Assembly: GCA_021199825.1 (NCBI GenBank)
Contig: JAJQHI010000021.1
Location: forward strand, 1 to 5,130
Length of the DNA: 5,130 bases
Direction: 5' to 3'
Source: Bacillota bacterium
GTDB lineage: Bacteria; Bacillota; Clostridia; Oscillospirales; CAG-272
Shown piece after piece: positions 1 through 4,804 of this stretch; the stretch's first letter is position 1; every line of letters starts with the position of its first letter. The notes under the pieces are model-generated. The model was not told the DNA's origin and made no database searches. It saw only the letters and a program-made list of their open reading frames with translations. A program made the translations under genes and the position numbers.

Positions 1-203
1 GAATTTGCCGTCACTGTGATAACGTCGCCGACCCCCTCACGCGCCTCGTCAACTGCGTTGGCGAGTATTTCAAAAAAAGCGTGTTCGCACCCTTCAAGTC
101 CGTCAGAGCCGAACATGACAGACGGGCGCTTGCGCACTCTGTCCGCTCCCTTGAGCGCCGATATTGATCTGTCGTCGTAAACCTGAGCCTTGCTCTTCGC
201 CAT
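1..203 (-). CDS. DNA gyrase/topoisomerase IV subunit B (ParE/GyrB type), N-terminal part, runs off left edge
   Basis: Reading the minus strand from an ATG at 203-201 gives 67 codons with no stop before the edge. The fragment is the start of the GHKL ATPase domain of a type IIA topoisomerase B subunit. Residues 16-32 (ALKGADRVRKRPSVMFG) match the family's 'GLxAVRKRPGMYIG' block. Residues 44-54 (FEILANAVDEA) match the ATP-binding helix: E45 is at the catalytic base position and N49 at the Mg-ATP position. The protein would pair with a GyrA/ParC subunit to change DNA supercoiling or decatenate chromosomes using ATP. The divergent spelling (EGCEHAFFEILANAVDEAREG) resembles the second gyrB-like copy of many Clostridia, usually annotated parE, rather than housekeeping GyrB; that assignment is from memory of the family. 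The start is supported by a GGGGTGGA ribosome binding site and an upstream promoter. The remainder, including the TOPRIM domain, lies outside the window. Confidence 0.88.
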   Translation of the reverse strand, partial: MAKSKAQVYDDRSISALKGADRVRKRPSVMFGSDGLEGCEHAFFEILANAVDEAREGVGDVITVTAN

Positions 204-247
204 CTGTTCCACCCCATTTTTTTATTCATCAAGCATCATACCGTATT

Positions 248-276
248 ATTATAACTCCCCACGCAAAAAAAATCAA
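248..276 (-). promoter_or_regulatory. Sigma-A promoter for the gyrB/parE-type gene
   Basis: On the minus strand, TTGATT (276-271; 4/6 to the -35 consensus) is followed after exactly 17 bp by a perfect TATAAT (253-248). The start codon lies about 45 bp downstream of the -10, giving a 5' leader of roughly 35-40 nt that contains the ribosome binding site. An A8 tract (265-272) sits in the -35/spacer region. Inference from consensus only. Confidence 0.65.
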
Positions 277-337
277 GAGATTAAATGATAACGGCAGCGA
301 GCACTCCCAAAACGCGCCTCAAAGCAGTCCCCGGCGC

Positions 338-366
338 TTGCCAAAGCTCCGTTTTTGCTGTATAAT
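338..366 (+). promoter_or_regulatory. Sigma-A promoter for the RNHCP gene
   Basis: TTGCCA (338-343; 5/6 to the -35 consensus), a 17-bp spacer, and a perfect TATAAT (361-366). The predicted transcript starts near 373 and reaches the ATG at 404 after about 30 nt, with the ribosome binding site GAGGTG at 391-396. This supports 404 as the gene start and excludes the longer reading from position 164, which would cross the promoter. The divergent topoisomerase promoter lies about 60 bp to the left, so the intergenic region is fully accounted for by two back-to-back promoters. Confidence 0.72.
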
Positions 367-403
367 ATGCTCAGCAATTTATTTGACGGCGAGGTGCTTG
401 ACT

Positions 404-733
404 ATGCAGGACAAAAAATTCCGCAAAAACGATGAGGGTTTCATATGCGCTCACTGCGGGCTTGAGGTTTCGCCCCTTGGATACAGTTCGAGAAATCACT
501 GCCCGCGCTGCTTATGGTCGCTGCACGTCGACGAAAACCCAGGCGACAGAGCGGCGGGATGCGGAGGGCAAATGCGCCCGATACGCGTTGAGCCTGACGC
601 GAAGCGCGGATATATCATTGTGCATAAGTGTGAGCGGTGCGGGAAAATCAGCTGCTGCCGCGCGGCGCTGAAGGCAAAGGAACAGCCCGACGACATTAGG
701 CTTTTAATAAAGCTGACGGCTGGGGAGGGATGA
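404..733 (+). CDS. RNHCP domain-containing small zinc-ribbon-like protein
   Basis: A 109-residue protein starting at ATG 404, 7 nt after GAGGTG. It carries the signature that names the RNHCP family: R30-N-H-C-P-R-C36. The metal-ligand-like cysteines are C15/C18 (CAHC), C33/C36 (CPRC), C53 in the conserved 'GDRAAGCGG' block (47-55), and C76/C79 (CERC), followed by adjacent cysteines C84-C85. This pattern suggests one or two structural zinc sites. The molecular role of the family is not established to my knowledge; nucleic-acid binding is only a guess from the zinc-ribbon look. The length is typical of the family and the protein looks intact. There is no signal peptide or membrane segment, so it is probably cytoplasmic. 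It is transcribed alone from its own promoter. Its stop codon lies 6 bp from that of the convergent gene at 740-943. Confidence 0.85.
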   Translation: MQDKKFRKNDEGFICAHCGLEVSPLGYSSRNHCPRCLWSLHVDENPGDRAAGCGGQMRPIRVEPDAKRGYIIVHKCERCGKISCCRAALKAKEQPDDIRLLIKLTAGEG

Positions 734-749
734 GGATACTCACTCATCC
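728..749. other. Inverted repeat spanning the two convergent stop codons
   Basis: GGATGAG (728-734) and CTCATCC (743-749) form a perfect 7-bp stem with an 8-nt loop. The repeat contains the TGA of the RNHCP gene (731-733) and the complement of the opposing gene's TGA (740-742). On the plus strand a T-rich stretch (TTTTGATTTTTG) begins only about 12 nt after the stem, so it could act as a weak terminator or 3'-end-protecting hairpin. On the minus strand no T-run follows. Confidence 0.4.
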
Positions 750-943
750 TCGCCTTCAATTTTGATTTTTGAGAGCTCCGAGGGCTTAATTTTGCCGTGT
801 ACGCGCTCATAGTAGGCGATATTCTGCCGTAAAATCATCGCGATGTGCGCGCTTGGCGTGCGGTTTTCGGCTGCCGCTATATAATATAGCTTTCGTGTCA
901 GCTCATCTGACAGGTGAACGGCTGTGGTTATGTCTTTTTTCAT
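740..943 (-). CDS. Small ribbon-helix-helix-like protein (putative CopG/Arc-type regulator)
   Basis: A 67-residue protein from ATG 943-941. Residues 4-11 (DITTAVHL) read as a short beta strand, 12-26 as a first helix, and 30-48 as a second helix, with an acidic tail ending GEDE. This order and size match the ribbon-helix-helix fold, in which a dimer inserts its paired strands into the DNA major groove. I recognise the fold pattern, not a named family, and no toxin partner is adjacent, so an antitoxin role is unsupported. The GGAGG ribosome binding site lies 12 nt from the ATG, longer than optimal. A TGA two codons upstream of the ATG rules out a nearby earlier in-frame start. The gene is divergent from mnmA across 86 bp containing a palindrome (972-986) that could be its own operator. 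Its 3' end almost abuts the RNHCP gene. Confidence 0.7.
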   Translation of the reverse strand: MKKDITTAVHLSDELTRKLYYIAAAENRTPSAHIAMILRQNIAYYERVHGKIKPSELSKIKIEGEDE

Positions 944-971
944 TTTTCAGCTGTGCCTCCATACAAAAAGT

Positions 972-986
972 CTATAATGAGTATAG
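972..986. promoter_or_regulatory. Palindrome in the divergent RHH-mnmA intergenic region, overlapping candidate -10 elements of both genes
   Basis: CTATAATGAGTATAG is an inverted repeat of 5 bp (CTATA/TATAG) around a 5-nt centre. It contains TATAAT (973-978, plus strand), a candidate -10 for mnmA, and TATACT (985-980, minus strand), a candidate -10 for the RHH gene. No good -35 box is present for either direction at 16-18 bp spacing. A protein bound here would cover both promoters, which suits an autoregulating RHH protein, but AT-rich -10 sequences facing each other can also make such symmetry without an operator. Confidence 0.38.
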
Positions 987-1029
987 CACAAATTCGAGAA
1001 AAAATCATCTGAAACGAGGTAAAAAGCCA

Positions 1030-2100
1030 ATGGGCGGGAACATAAACTCAAAGGGACGCCTTTTGGCGGCGATGTCGGGAGGTGTCGATTCATCCGTAGC
1101 GGTCAAGCTCATGCTTGACGAGGGATACGAATGCAACGGCGCCACGATGAAGCTGCTTTCGGGCGGCGGGAGCAAATGCTGCTCCCTTGACGACGTTGAG
1201 GACGCGAGAAGTGTGTGCGAAAAGCTCGGAATCGAGCATTTTGTGTTTAACTTCACGGACGATTTTTCGCATGACGTAATAGACAACTTTGTCTTTGAAT
1301 ATGTCAGGGGCGCAACGCCCAACCCATGCATTGAATGCAACAGAAAAATAAAATTCGGCAGGTTCATTCGGCGTGCCCGCGAGCTTGGATATGATGGGAT
1401 AATAACGGGACACTACGCCAAAATCGAGAAAACAAACGGCGAATACGTCCTTATGCGCGCAGGCGACAAAGCCAAGGACCAGACGTATTTTTTGTGGACG
1501 CTCGATCAGGACACGCTGCCGTATGTACATTTCCCGCTTTCTCGGCTGCGCAAGGACGAAACACGCGAAATTGCGGAGAGGTGCGGACTTAAAACATCAA
1601 AAAAGCCCGACAGCCAGGACGTGTGCTTTGTCACAAACGGCAAATACGCGGATTTTATCGAGGACTATACGGGTCTTGATTTTCCCGCGGGAGATTTTGT
1701 GCTTGAAAACGGAGACGTTGTCGGGCGGCATGAGGGCATAATACACTACACGGTAGGTCAGCGGCGCGGTCTAGGAGTCGCTCACAAATGCAGGCTTTTC
1801 GTCAAGGAAATCGACACGGAGAACAACCGCGTCATTCTGACCGAGGGGGACGGGCTTTTCTCATCCTCACTTGACGCTGAGGGCGCGAATATCATATCGG
1901 GAAGGATACCAAAGGGCACCTTTCACGCAGACGTAAAAATACGCTATCGCCACACGCCCGCGGGCGCGAATATCACTTTTTCCGAGGACGGAAGCTCCTT
2001 TCACGCGGAATTTGATTCGCCCCAGCGCGCGGTGACAAAGGGACAGTCAGCCGTAATATATGACGGTGACGCTGTCCTCGGAGGCGGCGTTATCATTTAA
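1030..2100 (+). CDS. mnmA: tRNA-specific 2-thiouridine synthase MnmA
   Basis: A 356-residue enzyme that adds sulfur to C2 of the wobble uridine (U34) of Glu, Gln and Lys tRNAs, using ATP to activate the base and persulfide sulfur from a cysteine desulfurase. The PP-loop SGGVDSS is at 16-22. GHYA (127-130) and the KDQTYFL block (149-155) are tRNA/ATP-site motifs. The two active-site cysteines are C103 in TPNPCIECN and C199 in DSQDVCF. HYTVGQRRGLG (239-249) begins the C-terminal beta-barrel region. Length is normal and the reading frame intact. The start at 1030 follows GAGGT by 9 nt; upstream in-frame codons lack a ribosome binding site and cross the neighbouring gene. E. coli has D-x-x-C where this protein has C100-x-x-C103, and there is an extra C50-C51 pair, a variant I associate with Firmicutes homologues. 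It appears monocistronic, with no clear intrinsic terminator after it. Confidence 0.96.
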   Translation: MGGNINSKGRLLAAMSGGVDSSVAVKLMLDEGYECNGATMKLLSGGGSKCCSLDDVEDARSVCEKLGIEHFVFNFTDDFSHDVIDNFVFEYVRGATPNPCIECNRKIKFGRFIRRARELGYDGIITGHYAKIEKTNGEYVLMRAGDKAKDQTYFLWTLDQDTLPYVHFPLSRLRKDETREIAERCGLKTSKKPDSQDVCFVTNGKYADFIEDYTGLDFPAGDFVLENGDVVGRHEGIIHYTVGQRRGLGVAHKCRLFVKEIDTENNRVILTEGDGLFSSSLDAEGANIISGRIPKGTFHADVKIRYRHTPAGANITFSEDGSSFHAEFDSPQRAVTKGQSAVIYDGDAVLGGGVII

Positions 2101-2107
2101 AGCACAA

Positions 2108-2172
2108 ATTTCCTTTTATAAAATCGGACAGCGCGCCACATAATAAAGCCACAGACAAAAATCAAAGGAAAT
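2108..2172. repeat. Perfect 9-bp inverted repeat enclosing the spoVAD promoter and ribosome binding site
   Basis: ATTTCCTTT (2108-2116) and AAAGGAAAT (2164-2172) are exact reverse complements separated by 47 bp. The right arm contains the spoVAD ribosome binding site (AAAGGA). The left arm precedes or overlaps the -35 of the predicted sigma-G promoter, so it would be present only in transcripts reading through from mnmA. Those could fold and hide the ribosome binding site. The stem is AT-rich (2 GC pairs), so stability is modest. Confidence 0.45.
2115..2145 (+). promoter_or_regulatory. Candidate forespore (sigma-G) promoter for spoVAD-spoVAE
   Basis: TTTATA (2115-2120) resembles the sigma-G -35 (TGHATA; 5/6), and CATAATA (2139-2145) fits the sigma-G -10 pattern CATWHTA exactly, with an 18-bp spacer. 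The predicted start near 2152 leaves a leader of about 30 nt before the ATG at 2182. In Bacillus subtilis the spoVA operon is sigma-G dependent, so this is the promoter type expected. The match rests on remembered B. subtilis consensus sequences and has not been tested. Confidence 0.6.
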
Positions 2173-2181
2173 CCGGGTTTT

Positions 2182-3216
2182 ATGAGTGGAAACAGTTCTA
2201 TAAGAGGATATATAAAGCTGCCGTCACCGGCATATATTTTGTCAGCCGCCTCAGCGGGAGGAGTTCACGAGACATCGGGTCCTCTCGGCGGTCGGTTTGA
2301 CGTCACGGACAATACGGGAAGCGACAGGTTCGGCAAAAGCACGTGGGAGGACTCCGAGTCAGAAATGCAGCGGCTCACGCTCACCTCGTCGATGAAAAAG
2401 ATAAACGTCAGCGACGCAGATATTTCGGCTGTTTTCGCGGGAGATTTGCAGAATCAGTGCGTCGGGTCAAATTACGGGCTTTTGGATTTTGACATTCCGT
2501 ATTTCGGGCTTTACGGCGCCTGCTCAACCGCAGCGGAGGCGCTTATTTTGGCGTCGGTTTTGGTAACGGGTATTTCATCCGAATACGCGGGAACGGCGGC
2601 TGCCGTCGCAAGCTCACACAACAGCGCCGCGGAGCGTCAGTTTCGCTCGCCTGTTGAGTACGGCGGTCAGAGAACGCCGACCGCACAGTGGATGGTAACG
2701 GGTGCAGGCGCATTTATATTGGGGTGCGCGGGGATGCCGGGGCTTCCAGCTATAAAAGAGGTTTTGGTCGGGCGAAGCGTTGACATGGGAATAAACGACC
2801 TATGCAACATGGGAGCGGCGATGGCTCCCGCCGCCGTAGATACTCTCAAGCGATATTTTGACATCACGAATACACGACCCGACGGCTATGACCTTATCCT
2901 GACGGGTGACCTTGGATATGAGGGCAGCCGAATATTCAGGGATTTCATGGCAACCGAAGGCTATGAGACAGACTCAAAGCACTCCGACTGCGGTCTTATG
3001 ATTTACGACTCAAAGGCGACGGACAAGCACGCAGGCGGGTCAGGCTGCGGGTGCAGTGCGTCCGTTCTGGCGGCGGACATCATACCGAGAATCATATCGG
3101 GCGAGCTTAATAATATACTTTTCATGGCGACAGGCGCGCTTATGAGCCCCGCAAGCGTATGGCAGGGCAAGAATATCCCCGGAATATGCCATCTGCTTCA
3201 TATTGAAAGGGGGTAA
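2182..3216 (+). CDS. spoVAD: Stage V sporulation protein AD (DPA-binding SpoVAD)
   Basis: A 344-residue, thiolase-fold protein of the spore inner membrane SpoVA complex. It binds dipicolinic acid (DPA) so that it can be taken into the developing forespore and released at germination. Family landmarks are SGPLG (32-36), GACSTAAEAL (112-121) with C114 at the thiolase nucleophile position, SSHN followed by AERQFR (144-155), EYGGQRTPTAQW (159-170), the GDLGYEG block (242-248), GGSGCGCSA (285-293), and a C-terminal ATGALMSP block with IPGICH near the end. Length is close to B. subtilis SpoVAD (about 338). It starts at ATG 2182, about 10 nt after AAAGGAAA. Four bp separate its stop from spoVAE, so the two are cotranscribed. 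The usual upstream partner spoVAC is absent; mnmA is there instead. No frameshift or missing core block is visible. Confidence 0.96.
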   Translation: MSGNSSIRGYIKLPSPAYILSAASAGGVHETSGPLGGRFDVTDNTGSDRFGKSTWEDSESEMQRLTLTSSMKKINVSDADISAVFAGDLQNQCVGSNYGLLDFDIPYFGLYGACSTAAEALILASVLVTGISSEYAGTAAAVASSHNSAAERQFRSPVEYGGQRTPTAQWMVTGAGAFILGCAGMPGLPAIKEVLVGRSVDMGINDLCNMGAAMAPAAVDTLKRYFDITNTRPDGYDLILTGDLGYEGSRIFRDFMATEGYETDSKHSDCGLMIYDSKATDKHAGGSGCGCSASVLAADIIPRIISGELNNILFMATGALMSPASVWQGKNIPGICHLLHIERG

Positions 3217-3220
3217 ACGC

Positions 3221-3589
3221 ATGGATAAGGTGCTTGATTATATAATCGTTTTCGCTTCAGGCGGCATTTTGTCGCTCATAGCGCAGGTGCTGATTGACAA
3301 AACCAAGCTGACACCCGCGAGAATTTTAGTGACATACGTCACCGCGGGTGTTATTCTGACCGCCGTCGGCTTATACGGACCGTTTGTTGACCTTGCGGGC
3401 GCAGGCGCGAAAACGCCGCTGACGGGATTCGGATATAATATCGCCGAGGGCGTGAAGCGCGCCGTTGATGAGCGCGGGATAATAGGCGCCCTGACGGGCG
3501 GGTTCACCGCCGCGTCCGCTGGAATTGCAGCCGCACTCATATTTGGATATGCGGCGGCGCTCGTATTCAGCTCCAAGGGAAAAAAATAA
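3221..3589 (+). CDS. spoVAE: Stage V sporulation protein AE (SpoVAEb type, membrane)
   Basis: A 122-residue hydrophobic protein of the SpoVA DPA channel. Three membrane-spanning stretches are apparent, roughly residues 8-25, 35-59 and 86-116, with a lysine-rich C-terminus (KGKK). The conserved loop AGAGAKTPLTGFGYNIAEG (59-77) and the glycine-rich GALTGGFTAASAGIAAAL segment (89-106) are hallmarks of the SpoVAE/SpoVAEb family. It is thought to form the membrane channel together with SpoVAC, with SpoVAD as the DPA-binding subunit. ATG 3221 is chosen because AGGGGGT (3208-3214) lies 6 nt upstream; a TTG at 3203 would lie inside spoVAD and ahead of this site. It follows spoVAD by 4 bp and shares its promoter. 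A strong terminator begins directly after the stop. Confidence 0.92.
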   Translation: MDKVLDYIIVFASGGILSLIAQVLIDKTKLTPARILVTYVTAGVILTAVGLYGPFVDLAGAGAKTPLTGFGYNIAEGVKRAVDERGIIGALTGGFTAASAGIAAALIFGYAAALVFSSKGKK

Positions 3590-3592
3590 AAT

Positions 3593-3633
3593 AATCGGGC
3601 AGCACATCATAAAGGTGTGCCGCCCGATTTTTT
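3593..3633. terminator. Bidirectional intrinsic terminator between spoVAE and the flavodoxin gene
   Basis: AATCGGGC (3593-3600) plus GCACA (3602-3606) pair with TGTGC (3616-3620) plus GCCCGATT (3622-3629), with one A/C mismatch and a 9-nt loop. On the plus strand the stem ends in a T6 run (3628-3633), ending spoVAD-spoVAE transcripts. On the minus strand it is followed by TTATTTTATTTTTT, so it also serves the convergent flavodoxin gene, whose stop is at 3642. Confidence 0.9.
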
Positions 3634-3641
3634 GTTTTGCT

Positions 3642-4067
3642 TCATGAGACAAGTGCTTTGCCAAGCTCCCGGCAGGCGGCGAGCGCCTCATCGTCAGGCG
3701 ACTCACAAGCGGTGACACCCTCGGATATAAGGTCAGCTCCCGTCTTTTTGACTGACTCCTCCCAGTTTCTCATCCATTCGCCGTCGCCCCAGCCGTATGA
3801 GCCGAAAAGCGCGACGCGTCTGCCCGATAGGCTCTCCTTGCAGTTCTCATACATCGGCGCAAATTCATCCTCCTCAAGCTCCTCCGCTCCCATAGCGGGG
3901 CACCCGAACGCTATCGCGTCATATTCGCCCGCCAAGGACGCGCTGAAATCCGCGGACGTGAAAAGCTTCGCGTCGGCACCCGCGCTCTTCGCCCCTTCAA
4001 GGACGGCGTTTGCCATCGCCTCCGTGTTTCCCGTTCCGCTCCAATAAACTACAGCAACACAACTCAT
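3642..4067 (-). CDS. Short-chain flavodoxin (clostridial type)
   Basis: A 141-residue FMN-binding electron carrier that can replace ferredoxin, typically under iron limitation. The phosphate-binding loop SGTGNT is at residues 10-15. The first flavin loop is CPAMG (56-60), and the second is SYGWGDG (90-96), whose W93 should stack on the isoalloxazine ring. GKALVS ends the last helix. The sequence closely follows the Clostridium beijerinckii flavodoxin pattern (about 138 residues), except that the aspartate after Met-Gly in the 50s loop is alanine here (A61). ATG 4067-4065 is preceded by a perfect AAGGAGG at 8-nt spacing; that site overlaps the stop of the upstream DUF3793 gene, 14 bp away, implying cotranscription and probably coupled translation. 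Pairing with DUF3793 and an operator-bearing promoter suggests metal- or redox-responsive expression (inference). Confidence 0.94.
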   Translation of the reverse strand: MSCVAVVYWSGTGNTEAMANAVLEGAKSAGADAKLFTSADFSASLAGEYDAIAFGCPAMGAEELEEDEFAPMYENCKESLSGRRVALFGSYGWGDGEWMRNWEESVKKTGADLISEGVTACESPDDEALAACRELGKALVS

Positions 4068-4081
4068 ATCATGTGCCTCCT

Positions 4082-4696
4082 TCAAAAAAATATATTTCGG
4101 TCGGCTACAGTCAGCCGCTCGATGCTTTTTCCCTGCGACCACTGCGTATAATACACAGCGGCGCATTTTTTGTATTTTTCAAATGTTCTGACGGCTCCCG
4201 CCGCGTCACCGTACACCTTCCAGCAGCCCGCGCAAAGCGCGCCCTCGGCTCCGTTTTCGATAAATCCCATAACGTCCGCGGGCGGGTATCCGAGAAAGCA
4301 GCCAACCTCATGCGGGAAGCAGTGCGAAGCCCTGCATTCGCTTATTCTGCGGAAAAGCTCCGCCACGCATGCGTCAAAATCGCCCGTGTTATATCCGCGC
4401 GAGGACAGAATCTCCGCCGCCGTCTCATTCTCAAGGTCGCGCATCAGCCGACATTTTCGATAAATATAAATGAGAGCCGACCCGTCCCTCATTCGCGGAC
4501 ACGCCGCATGTACGCCCTTCGGCGACAGCCTTGAATTCAGCTCTTCTATATCGGAGGAGAGCTTTTCGGCGTCAGTGCAGGCGCAGCTGAAAAGATTCGC
4601 CGTCTTCAGCCCCGCCAGAGTTGGTGAGCTGTGTGTAATGATAAGCCTCTCCGTCAGCTCGCGGCGCGATGTGCCGCCCTTTGTTCTTTTCTCCAT
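4082..4696 (-). CDS. DUF3793-like family protein, cysteine-rich
   Basis: A 204-residue protein resembling the uncharacterised DUF3793 family. Recognisable blocks are SPTLAGLKTANLF (24-36), a central YIYRK stretch (77-81), HEVGCFLGYPPADVMGFIEN (129-148), then CAGC (155-158), WKVYGD (159-164) and a K/Y-rich helix ending GKSIERLTV (189-197). There are 11 cysteines, including CxC at 38-40 and CxxC at 155-158, so metal or redox chemistry is plausible but unproven. There is no signal peptide or membrane segment. ATG 4696-4694 is used because AAGGGGG lies 5 nt upstream. It is the first gene of an operon with flavodoxin; my recollection is that this family often occurs beside flavodoxin and ferrous-iron transport (feo) genes in Clostridia, which points to iron homeostasis or electron transfer. 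No feo gene lies in this window. Confidence 0.83.
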   Translation of the reverse strand: MEKRTKGGTSRRELTERLIITHSSPTLAGLKTANLFSCACTDAEKLSSDIEELNSRLSPKGVHAACPRMRDGSALIYIYRKCRLMRDLENETAAEILSSRGYNTGDFDACVAELFRRISECRASHCFPHEVGCFLGYPPADVMGFIENGAEGALCAGCWKVYGDAAGAVRTFEKYKKCAAVYYTQWSQGKSIERLTVADRNIFF

Positions 4697-4755
4697 TTAC
4701 GCCCCCTTCAGATATATATTTTATCGCGTCAGACTTTGTTTTATCCGCCTTTTTC

Positions 4756-4774
4756 GGTGCGATGCATGAGCACC
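4756..4774. other. Small hairpin in the leader of the DUF3793-flavodoxin operon
   Basis: GGTGC (4756-4760) and GCACC (4770-4774) form a 5-bp stem with a 9-nt loop containing ATGCAT. It lies in the predicted roughly 100-nt leader between the transcription start near 4798 and the ATG at 4696. There is no following T-run, so it is not a terminator. It does not resemble a riboswitch I know. Confidence 0.35.
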
Positions 4775-4780
4775 AGAATC

Positions 4781-4798
4781 GGTTAGCAAGTGGTAACC
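4781..4798. promoter_or_regulatory. Operator-like dyad 1 at the predicted transcription start of the DUF3793-flavodoxin operon
   Basis: An 18-bp imperfect palindrome, GGTTAGCA...TAACC, with 7 of 9 pairs symmetric. It shares 12 of 18 positions, including NGTTAGCA and TAACC at its ends, with the element at 4806-4823, exactly 25 bp away. It covers about +1 to +18, a classic repressor position. The half-site GGTTAG resembles DtxR/IdeR/MntR-type half-sites, but the 6-bp spacing between halves differs from the DtxR consensus. Confidence 0.55.
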
Positions 4799-4804
4799 GT
4801 ATAT

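Noticed and set aside
164..403. An N-terminal extension of the RNHCP gene beginning at 164
   Set aside because: It would run across both divergent promoters and lacks a ribosome binding site. The family homology, GAGGTG site and TATAAT box all point to the start at 404.
740..943. Toxin-antitoxin module involving the RHH protein
   Set aside because: Neither neighbour resembles a toxin: RNHCP is convergent and has its own promoter, and mnmA is a housekeeping enzyme.
1005..1530. Minus-strand open frames inside mnmA
   Set aside because: mnmA has intact family motifs across this whole region; the opposite frames have no family resemblance.
2117..2122. TATAAA as a sigma-A -10 box for spoVAD
   Set aside because: No -35 box lies 16-18 bp upstream (that region is the end of mnmA), while the overlapping sigma-G pattern fits better.
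3637..4534. Long plus-strand open frames opposite the flavodoxin and DUF3793 genes
   Set aside because: They are antisense readings of clearly conserved genes, with serine/proline-rich low-complexity translations, no ribosome binding sites and no recognisable family.
4697..4800. Possible riboswitch in the roughly 100-nt leader of the DUF3793-flavodoxin operon
   Set aside because: Only one 5-bp hairpin is evident; I see no conserved riboswitch core and no expression-platform terminator.
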